From: Candidatus Azobacteroides pseudotrichonymphae
GTDB taxonomy: Bacteria > Bacteroidota > Bacteroidia > Bacteroidales > Azobacteroidaceae
Assembly: GCA_002091395.1 (NCBI GenBank)
Contig: AP017913.1
Span: forward strand, 674,001 to 738,000
Direction: 5' to 3'
Length of the DNA stretch: 64,000 nucleotides
The notes below the pieces were generated by a model. It was not told the DNA's origin, searched no databases, and worked only from the letters and a program-made list of their open reading frames with translations. Below, one piece after another: positions 19,091 to 30,496 of this stretch. Numbering within the stretch: the first letter of the stretch is position 1; each line of letters starts with the position of its first letter. A program made the translations under genes and the position numbers.

Positions 19091-19641
19091 TATACTAATT
19101 AATTTCAATACTTTTGTCGTTATGTATAAAAGGTTATTATCATTACATTTTGTAAGACTGTCATCAATATAACTGTACAAAGTTATTTAATTTTTAAGTA
19201 TAAAGACGCATTGTTTGTACATTTTTGAGTAAATTTCTTACTCAACTACAGCTTGTTATTAACATGAATAAATACTTTAATAAATATTGTTAATAGATTT
19301 GCATCTATAATTAAAAAAAACAATACAACAACAAATGATTATGATATTTATAAGCATTCCAACAAAAATCTACTCAATTAAAAACATTTAATAAAGAACT
19401 AAATGTTTAATATTTTTGATTTACCAGAAACAAAAAAGATTTTTGAAATTCAAAATTTCATAATTTAGGAATACTCATATATAGTTGGAATAAAAAATCT
19501 GTTCCAAAAATATAACATTTTATAGTAGCATAAATAACATTGCATAACCAAACTATAACACTATCCACAATTATAAAAAATTATTGGCAACCCAATTCAA
19601 ATATATACAAATAAAAATCAAAACAACAAACAATCTACATG
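19091..19641. other. Spacer between rplS and tRNA-Asp (551 bp)
   Basis: No gene is recognisable. It contains an 8-bp hairpin at 19225-19245 and a 7-bp hairpin at 19444-19460, neither with a convincing T tract. Confidence 0.55.
19225..19245 (+). terminator. Hairpin downstream of rplS
   Basis: ttgagtaa/ttactcaa arms with a 5-base loop, about 135 bases after the rplS stop. No T tract follows, so termination is uncertain. Confidence 0.3.
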
Positions 19642-19716
19642 CGGTATGGACGGGACTCGAACCCGCGACCCCATGCGTGACAGGCATGTATTCTAACCAA
19701 GCTGAACTACCACACC
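19642..19716 (-). tRNA. tRNA-Asp (anticodon GTC)
   Basis: Read on the minus strand the sequence folds as a full cloverleaf: acceptor GGTGTGG with CCATACC (one G-T pair), a D arm, anticodon stem CATGC/GCATG enclosing loop CTGTCAC (anticodon GTC), and T arm with GGTTCGAGTCC. The discriminator base is G, as expected for tRNA-Asp. The CCA end is not encoded and must be added by nucleotidyltransferase. It is a single isolated tRNA. Confidence 0.96.
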
Positions 19717-19943
19717 ATCTACATTTATTTATCTCAATCAAAACCGTCACATTTTTTACGCGATATTAGAACAACTATCGCATCAAATAAGAACACAACA
19801 ACAAATATAATAACGTTAAGTTATATTAACAAATTACAACATTAATCGAATTATCATAGAGACATAATGATATGATTTTTTCATAAAAAAATAACTAAGT
19901 GACTTTTCAGATAATGTATCACACAATAGACTTTCAAAATATA

Positions 19944-20567
19944 TCAAATAAAACAATTAAATAACTCAAAAATAGCCAAAAATATTACAATAATACCTAT
20001 TCCTTTATTTATAAAATATAATCTTTTTATACTAAAAACTTTTCGAAATTTTGATACTAAAAAAGTAATTACAAACCACCATAACAAATTGCCGATAAAA
20101 ATAAATAATAATAATACACAAATTTTAGTATTTCTTTCTAAGAATATGTTAAATCTGTCAAACAAACTAACATATAGAAATATAATAAATGGATTAGAAA
20201 GAGATAATAAAAATACAGTTAGAATATTTTGTGTATATGAGTTTATCCTTTTTTTTACTAAACTTGCCAAGTTTATATTTTTATATGGTTTTTTAAAAAA
20301 AATATATGTACCAAAAATTATAAGTATAATACTCTCAAAAAATTGTAGGTTTATTTTGTTTTTTTCTACAAAACCATCAACAACTCGCATACTTGTACAA
20401 GCAATTGTTGCATATAAAAAATCTGAAAAAGATGCGCCAACTCCGGAAAAAAATCCATACCATCTACCACTACATATTGTTTGTTGAATACACAACAATC
20501 CAACTGGTCCAATCAATGTAGATACAACTATCCCAATAATAAGCCCTTTATACGCAATACAAAACAT
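19944..20567 (-). CDS. LysE/RhtB-type exporter family membrane protein
   Basis: A 207-aa membrane protein with about six hydrophobic segments. The N-terminal GIVVSTLIGPVGLLCIQQTI carries the GPVG pattern of the LysE amino-acid exporter superfamily. A second half-repeat includes LSLSNPFIIFLYVSLF, the typical NP motif. Substrate specificity cannot be predicted. It is a single-gene unit whose 3' end faces the tRNA-Asp gene, and it is divergent from mutA with about 165 bases between starts. Confidence 0.8.
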   Translation of the reverse strand: MFCIAYKGLIIGIVVSTLIGPVGLLCIQQTICSGRWYGFFSGVGASFSDFLYATIACTSMRVVDGFVEKNKINLQFFESIILIIFGTYIFFKKPYKNINLASLVKKRINSYTQNILTVFLLSLSNPFIIFLYVSLFDRFNIFLERNTKICVLLLFIFIGNLLWWFVITFLVSKFRKVFSIKRLYFINKGIGIIVIFLAIFELFNCFI

Positions 20568-20731
20568 GTAAAAATGTTTTTTTAATTTAAACTTCGCATG
20601 AAAATCAAATATTATTAATATCTTAATAGTGATATATAAATACTAAATTCGTTTATAATAATCGTCTATATTTTGAATAAAAATATTCATTAAAACTTCT
20701 TTTCAAATATTTCATTAAATCAAGCTATTTT

Positions 20732-22594
20732 ATGACCAATTCTAAAGAAAAACTTTTTCAGGAATTTACTCCAATATCAACTGAAGAATGGATGAAAAAA
20801 ATAATTTCTGACCTTAAAGGTGCTGATTTTAAAAAAAAATTAATTTGGAAAACCGACGAAGGATTCGAGGTAATGCCTTTTTACCGTTCAGAAAACATTA
20901 CTAGTATAAAAGCAATTGAGTCAATCCCTGGAGAGTTTCCGTACATTCGAGGAACATGCAAATCTAGTAACAAATGGTTTATTCGTCAAGACATTATAGT
21001 AACAGACTCTTTTAAAGCAAATAAAAAAGCATTAAATATTTTAAATAAAGGTGTTACTTCTTTAGGATTTGAAATACCTAGTGAAAAAATCAATGTAGAA
21101 AATATCTCAACTCTTTTGACTAATATTTTGCCTAGACATATTGAACTCAATTTCAATACTTGTAACATGAAATCAGTAGAATTAATTAATATTTTAGTTA
21201 AATATTTCAAAAAAAATAATTTTGATTTAACTCAAATACATGGTTCAATTAATATTGATTTCATTGGACCTATTTTAACAAAAAGTATAATTAAAAATGA
21301 ATGGATTGATCAAATGAGTTTGGCTATAAATGCATCTTCAGAAATGCCATTTTTTAGAGTATTATCTGTAAATGCTTATTTACTAAATAACGCTGGTTCA
21401 TCTATAACTCAAGAATTAGGATATGCCTTAGCATGGGGTAATGAACTATTAAGCAAATTGCACGAAAAAAAAATTGATTTAAAAACTATCTCTAATAAAA
21501 TCAAATTTAATTTTGGTATTAGTACAAATTTTTTTATGGAAATTGCTAAATTTCGAGCAGCTCGATGGTTATGGGCAATAATAACAAAGGCTTACAAAAC
21601 AAACTATCAGTGTGATATTGGAACAAAAATTAACATTTTTGCGCAAACTTCACTATTCAACCAAACTATTTATGACATTTACACAAATTTACTTCGCACT
21701 CAAACTGAAGCAATGTCAGCAAGTCTTTCTGGAGTTAATTCATTACTAGTTACACCATTTGATATGTGTTCGAAAATACCTGACAATTTTTCAGAACGTA
21801 TTGCACGTAATCAACAATTACTACTTAAAGAAGAATGTCACTTTGATAAAGTGCTAGATCCATCAGGAGGATCTTATTATATAGAGTCACTTACAAAATC
21901 TATTGCTCAAAAATCATGGGATTTATTTCTTAAAACAGAAGAAAATGGATTTTACAAATTGACAAAAAATGGTGATATTCAAATATCAGTAAATAAAAAT
22001 GCTAGTAAACAATTTACAGATTTAGCAAAATGCAACAAAGTGTTGATCGGAACAAATCGATTCCCAAATTTTTCTGAAAAAATTCACAACAAAATTCAAA
22101 CTGCGAATGTGATCTATGATTGTGATTGTTCTACTAACAAACACATTTCAATTTTAAATATGAAACGTTTAGCTAATGAATTCGAGTCATTACGTACATC
22201 AACAGAAAAAGCTACAAAAAAAATAAAAGTATTCATTTTGCAAACCGGGAACTCATCTATACATCTAGTACGATCCAAATTTTCTTCAAATTTCTTTGCA
22301 TGTGCTGGATATGAAATAATCAACGACCATTTTGTGTTTGAAACTATAGAAGAAGGAATTGCAACTGCAAGAAAAGAAAATGCAAACATCATTGTACTTT
22401 GTTCTAGTGATGACAAATCATCTGTTTTTGCAATGAAAGCAAATGAGTTGATCTCTTACAGAGAAATTTTAGTCATTGCAGGAGCTCCTACATGCATAAA
22501 AGAACTAAATAAGAAAGGAATTACAAATTTTATCACTGATAAAAATAATATGTTGGAAACTTTACAGCGTTTTAATAAATTGTTAATTAATTGA
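20732..22594 (+). CDS. mutA: Methylmalonyl-CoA mutase small subunit
   Basis: The small, non-catalytic subunit of the adenosylcobalamin-dependent mutase that interconverts succinyl-CoA and methylmalonyl-CoA. The protein is 620 aa, full length. It has the mutase barrel (IRGTCKSSNKWFIRQ, SANAYLLNNAGSS, FFMEIAKFRAARWLW) and a C-terminal domain of the B12-binding fold that lacks the DxHxxG ligand motif, as expected for this subunit. It sits 14 bases ahead of mutB. No cobalamin riboswitch is visible upstream. Residues FRVLSVNAYLL and LDPSGGSYYIE are family landmarks. Confidence 0.95.
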   Translation: MTNSKEKLFQEFTPISTEEWMKKIISDLKGADFKKKLIWKTDEGFEVMPFYRSENITSIKAIESIPGEFPYIRGTCKSSNKWFIRQDIIVTDSFKANKKALNILNKGVTSLGFEIPSEKINVENISTLLTNILPRHIELNFNTCNMKSVELINILVKYFKKNNFDLTQIHGSINIDFIGPILTKSIIKNEWIDQMSLAINASSEMPFFRVLSVNAYLLNNAGSSITQELGYALAWGNELLSKLHEKKIDLKTISNKIKFNFGISTNFFMEIAKFRAARWLWAIITKAYKTNYQCDIGTKINIFAQTSLFNQTIYDIYTNLLRTQTEAMSASLSGVNSLLVTPFDMCSKIPDNFSERIARNQQLLLKEECHFDKVLDPSGGSYYIESLTKSIAQKSWDLFLKTEENGFYKLTKNGDIQISVNKNASKQFTDLAKCNKVLIGTNRFPNFSEKIHNKIQTANVIYDCDCSTNKHISILNMKRLANEFESLRTSTEKATKKIKVFILQTGNSSIHLVRSKFSSNFFACAGYEIINDHFVFETIEEGIATARKENANIIVLCSSDDKSSVFAMKANELISYREILVIAGAPTCIKELNKKGITNFITDKNNMLETLQRFNKLLIN

Positions 22595-22608
22595 TTAATT
22601 AAAAAAGT

Positions 22609-24753
22609 ATGAAACCCAATTTCAAAAATATTGATATTAATTCATTTAAATTTTCATTACAAAATAATACAAAGCAAACTGTTAAAAATAACATAGAAAA
22701 TAATTGGAGTACTCCAGAACAAATATCTGTAAAATCAATTTACACTAAAAATGATTTAAAAGATGTAGAACATTTAGAATACGTCTCCGGAATCCCTCCT
22801 TTCTTAAGAGGCCCTTATTCTGGCATGTACACTATGCGACCTTGGACTATTCGTCAATATGCTGGATTTTCTACTGCTGAAGAATCAAATTCATTTTACA
22901 AAAAAAATCTTGCTTCTGGACAAAGGGGACTATCAGTTGCATTTGATTTGGCAACACACAGAGGATACGATGCAGATCATCCTCGTGTAATTGGCGATGT
23001 TGGAAAAGCTGGAGTTTCCATTTGCTCGCTTGAAGATATGAAAATACTTTTTGACGGAATACCATTAAAAGATACATCTGTTTCTATGACTATGAATGGA
23101 GCTGTCCTACCTATATTGGCGTTTTATATTAATACAGGATTAGAACAAGGAGCTAAATTAGAAGAATTAACAGGAACTATTCAAAACGACATATTAAAAG
23201 AATTTATGGTACGAAATACCTATATTTATCCACCTGAATTTTCTATGCGTATAATTGCCGATATATTTAAATATACTTCCAAAAAAATGCCAAAATTTAA
23301 TTCTATTTCAATTTCTGGATACCATATGCAAGAAGCAGGAGCAACGGCTGATATCGAATTGGCTTATACTCTTGCCAATGGAATGGAATATTTAAAAACT
23401 GGTATTGAAGCAGGCATTCATATAGATACTTTTGCTCCACGTTTATCTTTTTTTTGGGGAGTAGGCATGAATCATTTTATGGAAATTGCTAAAATGCGAG
23501 CTGGTCGCTTACTATGGGCAAAAATTGTAAAAAGTTTTGGGGCCAAAAATCAAAAATCTCTTGCTCTACGTACACACAGTCAGACATCTGGATGGTCATT
23601 AACTGAACAAGACCCATTCAATAATGTAGGAAGAACTTGTATAGAAGCTATGTCAGCAGCCTTAGGCCATACACAATCGTTGCATACAAATGCTTTAGAT
23701 GAAGCTATTTCTCTTCCAACTGATTTTTCTGCAAGAATTGCACGCAATACACAAATTTATCTTCAAGAAGAAACCTACATTAATAAAGTGATAGATCCTT
23801 GGGCAGGATCTTATTATATAGAATATCTAACAAAAAAATTAGCAAACAAAGCTTGGACATTAATACAAGAAATTCAAAAATTAGGAGGCATGACAAAAGC
23901 TATAGAAACAGGAATTCCTAAAATGAGAATTGAAGAAGCAGCTGCCCGAACTCAGGCACTTATTGATTCTGGAAAACAAATAATAATCGGTGTTAATAAT
24001 TATAAATTACAAAAAGAAGATCCAATTAATGTTTTGGAAATAAACAATGAAACCATTCGCTCACAACAAATTAAGCGATTAAATGAATTGAAATCTCAAC
24101 GGAATAATAACTCTGTACAAGAAGCACTAATGGCAATTTCCAATTGTGTCAAAACAAAAAAAGGTAATTTATTGCATTTAACTATTAAAGCAGCAAAAGT
24201 TCATGCAACTTTGGGAGAAATATCTGATGCTTGTGAAAAAATCTGTGGAAGATATAAAGCAACAATAAAAATTATTTCAGGAGTATATGCATCAACGACA
24301 AAAAATACTGATTTTCAAAAAGCACAAAAATTGGCATCTAAATTTTCTTTAAAAGAAGGTCGGCAACCACGTATTATGATCGCAAAAATAGGACAAGATG
24401 GACATGATCGTGGAGCTAAAGTAGTAGCTACTTGCTATGCCGATTGTGGATTTGATGTAGACATATGTCCGTTATTTCAAACTTCAAAAGAAGTTGCATA
24501 CCAAGCTATGGAAAATGATGTACACGTATTAGGAGTATCTTCTTTAGCAGGAGGACATAAAATTTTAATTTCTCAATTAATTAAAGAATTAGAAAAATTA
24601 GGTAGAGAAGATATTATTGTAGTCGCTGGAGGAGTAATACCTGTACAGGATTATGATTTTTTATATAAAATTGGAGTAGCAGCTTTGTTTGGGCCAGGAA
24701 CACCAGTGATATCAACAGCTATAACTATCCTAAAACTTTTGTTAGATGATTAA
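22609..24753 (+). CDS. mutB: Methylmalonyl-CoA mutase large (catalytic) subunit
   Basis: Catalytic subunit, 714 aa. The substrate barrel includes [32 protein letters not shown], and [15 protein letters not shown]. The C-terminal cobalamin domain carries GQDGHDRG, supplying the DxHxxG histidine that ligates cobalt, then GVSSLAGGH and VAGGVIP. In Bacteroidales this runs from succinyl-CoA to methylmalonyl-CoA on the way to propionate. The gene follows mutA by 14 bases and overlaps the PAP2 gene by 8 bases. It implies B12 uptake or synthesis elsewhere. Confidence 0.97.
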   Translation: MKPNFKNIDINSFKFSLQNNTKQTVKNNIENNWSTPEQISVKSIYTKNDLKDVEHLEYVSGIPPFLRGPYSGMYTMRPWTIRQYAGFSTAEESNSFYKKNLASGQRGLSVAFDLATHRGYDADHPRVIGDVGKAGVSICSLEDMKILFDGIPLKDTSVSMTMNGAVLPILAFYINTGLEQGAKLEELTGTIQNDILKEFMVRNTYIYPPEFSMRIIADIFKYTSKKMPKFNSISISGYHMQEAGATADIELAYTLANGMEYLKTGIEAGIHIDTFAPRLSFFWGVGMNHFMEIAKMRAGRLLWAKIVKSFGAKNQKSLALRTHSQTSGWSLTEQDPFNNVGRTCIEAMSAALGHTQSLHTNALDEAISLPTDFSARIARNTQIYLQEETYINKVIDPWAGSYYIEYLTKKLANKAWTLIQEIQKLGGMTKAIETGIPKMRIEEAAARTQALIDSGKQIIIGVNNYKLQKEDPINVLEINNETIRSQQIKRLNELKSQRNNNSVQEALMAISNCVKTKKGNLLHLTIKAAKVHATLGEISDACEKICGRYKATIKIISGVYASTTKNTDFQKAQKLASKFSLKEGRQPRIMIAKIGQDGHDRGAKVVATCYADCGFDVDICPLFQTSKEVAYQAMENDVHVLGVSSLAGGHKILISQLIKELEKLGREDIIVVAGGVIPVQDYDFLYKIGVAALFGPGTPVISTAITILKLLLDD

Positions 24754-25333
24754 ATCAATTCATAATTTACTTGAACAAGAACTTCAATTCGAGAAAAAAT
24801 TATTTTTTTTCCTGAACAAAAACGGATGTACATTTTTTGATTATTTTTTTTGGTTATGTTCTTCTACATGGATAGAAGTATGTACATATATTAGTTGTGT
24901 ATGTTTTTTTTTGAAAAAAAAAAGTTATAAAACAATTTTATTAGAAATCTTATCAATCATTTTAGTTTTTTTTGTATGCCATGTAACTTCATCATTTTTT
25001 TTTAAACCGATTTTTCATCGGTTTCGTCCATCTTATCACCCATTTTTTAAAACACATGTAAATATTATATTTGAACACATAAAAAATCCATATGGATTTA
25101 TCTCTAGTCATACTACTAATGCTTTTGGATTTGCGATATTTACGTCTCTCATTTTTCGAAATCATCTTTATACATGGATGATTTTATTATTCGCTTGTAT
25201 TATTGGATATTCTCGTATTTATTTAGGTGCACATTTTATTTTAGATGTTATAATTGGAATATTTGTAGGCTTATTATTAGGTTATTTAGTATATAACCTA
25301 TATAAGTATATAAAACACATTTACATAAAATAA
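24746..25333 (+). CDS. PAP2-family membrane phosphatase
   Basis: A 195-aa integral-membrane protein of the PAP2 (type 2 phosphatidic acid phosphatase) family, probably acting on an undecaprenyl or lipid phosphate. The three motifs are KPIFHRFRP (motif 1), SSHTTNAFG (motif 2, the PSGH equivalent) and [12 protein letters not shown] (motif 3 with catalytic His and Asp). Five or so hydrophobic segments separate them. Its ATG overlaps mutB by 8 bases, so it is probably translated with the mutase operon although the functions are unrelated. It could be an undecaprenyl-diphosphatase of the BacA-independent type. Confidence 0.87.
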   Translation: MIKSIHNLLEQELQFEKKLFFFLNKNGCTFFDYFFWLCSSTWIEVCTYISCVCFFLKKKSYKTILLEILSIILVFFVCHVTSSFFFKPIFHRFRPSYHPFFKTHVNIIFEHIKNPYGFISSHTTNAFGFAIFTSLIFRNHLYTWMILLFACIIGYSRIYLGAHFILDVIIGIFVGLLLGYLVYNLYKYIKHIYIK

Positions 25334-25492
25334 TTTAGGAATAAATATGTAAATAATTTTATTATGTTTTTAGACAAAAAAAATGAAAATAAAAAAGCTG
25401 TAAAAGAAACTAAAAAAATAATATTTGTTTAAATTTAAATTATGGAATTTTTATAAAAAAGCTAATGAAGTAACAGTAATTTATTATGCCAA

Positions 25493-25538
25493 CACATTTT
25501 AAAATACAAAGTATACATACTTTGTATTTTAAAATGTG
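25493..25538 (+). terminator. 22-bp perfect hairpin between PAP2 gene and dnaG
   Basis: Arms 25493-25514 and 25517-25538 are perfect complements with only 2 bases between them. It lies 160 bases after the PAP2 stop and 69 before dnaG. No T tract follows, so it may end the mutAB-PAP2 transcript by structure alone or stabilise the mRNA end. Confidence 0.55.
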
Positions 25539-25606
25539 AAAGACTAACTGATAATACAAATTTAAGATGTTTCCAAAATTTTATTTATATATTATTTTTT
25601 TTTAAA

Positions 25607-27679
25607 ATGATTGCACATTCTACTATAGAACGTATACAATTAGCATCACAAATTTATGAAGTTGTTTCTGATTTTATTGCGCTGCAAAAACGAGGGGTCA
25701 ATTATGTAGGATTGTGTCCTTTTCATGAAGATAACACACCATCTCTTTATGTTTCACCTGCTAAGAACATTTACAAATGTTTTGCTTGTGGAGAAGGAGG
25801 CACACCTATTCATTTTATAATGAAACATGAACAACTTTCATATCCAGAAGCTTTAAAATATTTAGCACGAAAATACGGCATTATGATTTATGAGCTTGAC
25901 AAGATTAATGAACAAGTACAAATTCAAGACGACTACAAAGCAATGTTTATTCTTAATAATTTTGCCCAAAAAACATTTTCTTCTAACTTGTTTGAAACAA
26001 AAGAAGGAAATCTATTAGGACTCTCTTATTTTAAAAAAAGAAATTTCAAAGAAAATATAATACAAAAATTTCAACTTGGATATGCTGATTCTCAATGTGA
26101 TTCTTTTTCACAGAAAGCTCTAAAAACTGGATATAAACAAAAATATCTTGAAAAGAATGGACTAAGTATTATAAATAAAAATAATAATATTATTGATCGT
26201 TTTAATGGAAGGATTATTTTCCCTATACATACCTTGTCAGGTAAAATAATTGCTTTTGGCGGCCGCATTTTAAAAGAAGGGAAGGAAGAAGCTAAATATA
26301 TTAATTCACCAGAAAGTGAGATTTATTGCAAAAGCAATGAGCTATACGGTATCTATTTTGCTCGTCAAGAAATAATTAAGCAAAATAATTGTTATCTGGT
26401 AGAAGGATATAGTGACGTTATTTCCATGTTTCAAGCAGGTATAAAAAATGTTGTCTCTTCCTGTGGAACATCTCTAACTAACAAACAAATTCAATTAATT
26501 AGACGTTTCACTGAAAATGTAACTATAATTTATGATGGTGATATTGCTGGAGTTAAAGCTACATCACGAAGTATAAATTTGCTATTAGCAGCTTGTTTAA
26601 ATATCAAAATCGTACTACTACCAAAAGATGAAGATCCGGATTCATTTATACTAAAACAATCAGCTGATTCGTTTAAAGAATATATTAAAAATAATGAAAT
26701 AGATTTTATTCAATTTAAATTGAACCCTTTAATTAATGATGTAAAAGATGATCCTATTCACAAAGTCCGCGTAATTACTGAAATAATAGATACTATTGCA
26801 CTAATACCTAAAGAAATTGTTAGATTAATTTACATAAAAGAATGTTCTTATTTAGTAGGAATAGATGAGCATACTATAATACATGATGTCACAAACAAAA
26901 GACGAAAATTTTTTCTTCAAAAAAATAAAAATGAAAGGCTACAGTTCCTGACTGAAAAACAAAAAAACGATCACAATGGAAGTAGTACACTGTTACTAAA
27001 TCAAAGTTACAATAATTCTCCTTTTCACGAATATGAGAAAGAAATAATGTACTACGTTATTCGATATGGAGAGCAATACTTTCATTACAAATATACTGAC
27101 AAAAAAACTAATAAATCAGAATGGATCGGTATAAATGTAATTGAATTTATCGTTTTTGATTTAGAAAAAGATAAAATGAAATTACATCATCCACTATATA
27201 GAAAAATACTAAAAGCAGGATATACAAAATGGAGGGATGAAAATTTTGTTGCAGAAAATTATTTTAAACACCATCCAGATATTGAAATAAGTCGCTTTGC
27301 TGCTAATATTTCAACTGACAAATACATTGAAAGTAAAATTCATTCAAAATATAATGAGATTGATGATGAGTGTACAGAAATCACAAAACGTAGTGGTAAA
27401 AACAAAATGCTTCTTAAAGAAGTCCCGTATGTAGTATTAAATTATAAAAATTCAATTTTAAAATATCATATAGAAATTATAAATAAACAAATCAAATTGG
27501 CAGAACAAGAAAATAATTTTAATAAACAAATCAAATTAATTCAGCAACTCAATAAGTTATTGGAACCACAGAAAAATATAGCTGTACTTTTGCACGAACG
27601 AATTATAACAAATTATAATAGTAAAGTATTTTCATCCATGTTGGCTTCTAGTAATACTGGTTACAATGAGAATAAATAA
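25607..27679 (+). CDS. dnaG: DNA primase
   Basis: Makes RNA primers at the replication fork. The protein is 690 aa. The N-terminal zinc finger uses C37, H40, C58 and C61 (CPFH...CFAC). The RNA polymerase core follows with FGGRIL, EGYSDV (TOPRIM glutamate), and YDGDIAG plus DEDPDSF (TOPRIM aspartates). The C-terminal 230 residues form the helicase-binding part and are divergent, as is common. The last 14 bases overlap the ftsK start, suggesting co-transcription. Confidence 0.96.
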   Translation: MIAHSTIERIQLASQIYEVVSDFIALQKRGVNYVGLCPFHEDNTPSLYVSPAKNIYKCFACGEGGTPIHFIMKHEQLSYPEALKYLARKYGIMIYELDKINEQVQIQDDYKAMFILNNFAQKTFSSNLFETKEGNLLGLSYFKKRNFKENIIQKFQLGYADSQCDSFSQKALKTGYKQKYLEKNGLSIINKNNNIIDRFNGRIIFPIHTLSGKIIAFGGRILKEGKEEAKYINSPESEIYCKSNELYGIYFARQEIIKQNNCYLVEGYSDVISMFQAGIKNVVSSCGTSLTNKQIQLIRRFTENVTIIYDGDIAGVKATSRSINLLLAACLNIKIVLLPKDEDPDSFILKQSADSFKEYIKNNEIDFIQFKLNPLINDVKDDPIHKVRVITEIIDTIALIPKEIVRLIYIKECSYLVGIDEHTIIHDVTNKRRKFFLQKNKNERLQFLTEKQKNDHNGSSTLLLNQSYNNSPFHEYEKEIMYYVIRYGEQYFHYKYTDKKTNKSEWIGINVIEFIVFDLEKDKMKLHHPLYRKILKAGYTKWRDENFVAENYFKHHPDIEISRFAANISTDKYIESKIHSKYNEIDDECTEITKRSGKNKMLLKEVPYVVLNYKNSILKYHIEIINKQIKLAEQENNFNKQIKLIQQLNKLLEPQKNIAVLLHERIITNYNSKVFSSMLASSNTGYNENK

Positions 27680-30005
27680 TGTAACAAAAATGAACACAAA
27701 CTCTAATTTTTCAAAAATCAAAACACCCTTTAAAGGTAATATTGTAAATTATTTTGCAGGATTAGTTATACTGATATTTACAGCCTATGCTTGCATTTCA
27801 ATGTTTTCATTTCTTTTTTATGCTAGCACTGATCAAAGTAAAATAGAAGGGATCTCTTTACTCCATTTCAAACCCATAAATGGGATTAAAAACTGGTGTG
27901 GGTTACGAGGTGCTATTCTAAGTAATATTTTAATAAATGAGTGGTTTGGTATTTCTACTTTTTTTCTATTAGTATTCACTACTTTTTCCGCATTAAAATT
28001 AATGAGAATATGTAATATTAACTTGATGCATAATTTTATATTATATTTATCATTGACAATTTGGTCATCAATAACTTTAACTTTTTTTCTGGGAAAATTT
28101 TTTCTCAAAACAGCTATATATATAGGAGGCAAACATGGCCTATTTATTTCAAACTTATTAAATTACAACTTTGGAGTTCCAGGGACTTTCCTAATTATAT
28201 TTTTGTTCTTTTTTATTATCATTGGAATTATTAATATAAATATTATCCTATCTCTGATAAATTTAAAAAAAAATAAAAAAGAAAATAAAATGAATTCACA
28301 AATAGTAACCACAAAAAAAATAGAAAGTATTCCAGATATACAATCATTTCATATAGACGAAAATTTTACAACAAAAAACAATGATTTTGAAATAATTAAA
28401 CCAGAAGAAGAACCTTTTTTTACAACAAAAAACAGTGATACTTATAATTCAAATGCAAGTGTGAATACTAAAATTGATATTTTAAATAAAATTAAAGAGT
28501 ATGATCCAACTTTAGAGTTATCTAATTATAAATATCCACCAATAGATATATTAAAAGAATATAGCATTAATGAATTTGAAATCAATATAGAAGAGCAAAA
28601 AACTAACAAGAATAGGATTCTTTCCACATTGAATAGTTTTGGCATAAAAATTGTAATGATAAAAGCTACTGTAGGGCCAACTATTACTTTATACGAAATT
28701 CAACCTGAAGCAGGAGTTCGTGTTTCCAAAATACGAAATTTAGAAAATGATATTGCACTACGGTTATCAGCTTTGGGGATTCGAATTATTGCTCCTATCC
28801 CAGGTAAAGGCACAATAGGTATAGAAGTTCCTAATAATAATCCACAGACTGTATCTATTAAATCAGTTATTTCTTCTAAAAAATTTCAAGAAGCCAAATT
28901 TGATTTGCCAATAGCTTTAGGAAAAACAATTACTAATGAAACTTTTATTTTTGATTTATGCAAAATGCCACATTTACTAGTAGCTGGAGCTACAGGTCAG
29001 GGAAAATCTGTTGGTCTGAATGTTATTATAACTTCATTACTTTATAAAAAACATCCATCACAATTAAAATTTGTCCTTATTGATCCAAAAAAAGTAGAAT
29101 TCAACATCTATTCAAAAATAGAAACCCATTTTCTTGCTAAACTGGAAAATGAAAAAGAACCTGTAGTTACTGATATTACTAAAGTTGTTCAAACACTAAA
29201 TTCCTTAACAAAGGAAATGGATGACCGCTATAGCCTTTTAAAAAAGGCACATGTTCGTAATATTAAAGAATACAATGAAAAATTTATAAATCACAATCTT
29301 AATCCACTAAAAGGGCATCAATATATGCCTTATTTTGTAGTAATCATAGACGAATTTGGTGATTTAATTATGACAGCAGGAAAAGAAGTAGAATTGCCAA
29401 TTGCTCGTATTGCTCAATTAGCTCGTGCTGTTGGAATACACATGATTATAGCAACTCAACGACCATCAGTAAGCATCATTACAGGCATTATTAAAGCAAA
29501 TTTCCCTGCTCGCGTAGCATTTCGTGTTTCTGCCATGGTAGATTCTCGAACAATTCTTGATGCATCTGGAGCTAATCAACTTGTTGGTAAAGGAGACTTA
29601 TTATTTTCTCAAGGAGGTGATTTAATACGAGTTCAATGTGCATTTATAGACACTTCAGAAGTAGAAAAAATTGTTGGATATATTAATACACAACAAGGGA
29701 ACACAAGTGCCAAAATCTTGCCAAAATACATAAACGAATCAAATATAGGAAAATCAGAACAAGTAGTTTATTCATCAGAACGAGACCCCTTATTTACTGA
29801 TGCAGCCAGATTAATAGTTATCCACCAACAAGGGTCAACTTCTTTAATTCAGCGTAAATTTGAAGTCGGGTACAACCGTGCTGGCAGATTAATGGATCAA
29901 TTAGAAGCAACAGGAATTGTTGGCGCGGCACAAGGTAATAAAACACGTGAAGTACTCATCGGAGATGAGTATCACTTAGAACAAATTCTTAATTCATTGA
30001 AATAA
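27666..30005 (+). CDS. ftsK: DNA translocase FtsK/SpoIIIE
   Basis: Septal DNA pump that clears chromosomes and activates Xer recombination. The protein is 779 aa. The N-terminal membrane region spans about residues 25-200, followed by a short linker. The motor has Walker A GATGQGKS near residue 441 and Walker B VVIIDEFGD. The C-terminal gamma winged helix (SLIQRKFEVGYNRAGRLMDQLE) reads KOPS-type DNA. The chosen ATG overlaps dnaG; a second ATG 24 bases downstream is an alternative. xerD, its usual partner, is present at 60.6 kb. Confidence 0.96.
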   Translation: MRINNVTKMNTNSNFSKIKTPFKGNIVNYFAGLVILIFTAYACISMFSFLFYASTDQSKIEGISLLHFKPINGIKNWCGLRGAILSNILINEWFGISTFFLLVFTTFSALKLMRICNINLMHNFILYLSLTIWSSITLTFFLGKFFLKTAIYIGGKHGLFISNLLNYNFGVPGTFLIIFLFFFIIIGIININIILSLINLKKNKKENKMNSQIVTTKKIESIPDIQSFHIDENFTTKNNDFEIIKPEEEPFFTTKNSDTYNSNASVNTKIDILNKIKEYDPTLELSNYKYPPIDILKEYSINEFEINIEEQKTNKNRILSTLNSFGIKIVMIKATVGPTITLYEIQPEAGVRVSKIRNLENDIALRLSALGIRIIAPIPGKGTIGIEVPNNNPQTVSIKSVISSKKFQEAKFDLPIALGKTITNETFIFDLCKMPHLLVAGATGQGKSVGLNVIITSLLYKKHPSQLKFVLIDPKKVEFNIYSKIETHFLAKLENEKEPVVTDITKVVQTLNSLTKEMDDRYSLLKKAHVRNIKEYNEKFINHNLNPLKGHQYMPYFVVIIDEFGDLIMTAGKEVELPIARIAQLARAVGIHMIIATQRPSVSIITGIIKANFPARVAFRVSAMVDSRTILDASGANQLVGKGDLLFSQGGDLIRVQCAFIDTSEVEKIVGYINTQQGNTSAKILPKYINESNIGKSEQVVYSSERDPLFTDAARLIVIHQQGSTSLIQRKFEVGYNRAGRLMDQLEATGIVGAAQGNKTREVLIGDEYHLEQILNSLK

Positions 30006-30496
30006 TAAAAAATCATAATTTAAAATATAATAAATAATTTTATACAAAAAAACTTAATTGAATTTAAATCAAGCTCAATAATAACATTATATAAAATGTT
30101 AAAAAATATACAATAAAATATATCAAATAACTCAATAAATTTTAAAAGAAAATAATTTTTTTTAAGAACTCTTAATAAAAAGTATAGTTTAATAAAAGCC
30201 GAATATTGTATCACCAACAACTAGAAATAAATGTAATCAAATTAACTTAGTAACTAAAAATTATGAAAATAAAATTTTTAGAAAAAATCATACTACGGAT
30301 TGATTATTGCAAAATTCTATAAAAGTTATATCTTTTTAAAAGATTAATATTAATGACTAATTTTTTTAATAACATATTAAACACAATACGATTGTATAAA
30401 AACAATAGATTTAAAACAAATTTTAATAAAATCACATTTAATTTAATTAATTCAATTCTCATTAATAATTTAATATAAAATATAACTTTATGAAAT
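30006..30496. other. Gene-free spacer between ftsK and trxB (491 bp)
   Basis: Low-complexity A/T sequence. Two minus-strand ORFs of 66-68 codons here are strings of Leu, Ile, Phe, Asn and Lys and look like composition artefacts. No RNA gene or hairpin of note. Confidence 0.55.

Noticed and set aside
19584-19769. 61-codon plus-strand ORF reading WTGLEPATPCV...
   Set aside because: It is the antisense of the tRNA-Asp gene; such translations of tRNA complements are a familiar artefact.
20568-20731. Cobalamin riboswitch ahead of mutA
   Set aside because: The spacer is too short and lacks the B12-box pattern.
25364-25432. 22-codon lysine-rich ORF after the PAP2 gene
   Set aside because: Too short, composition-driven, no conserved feature.
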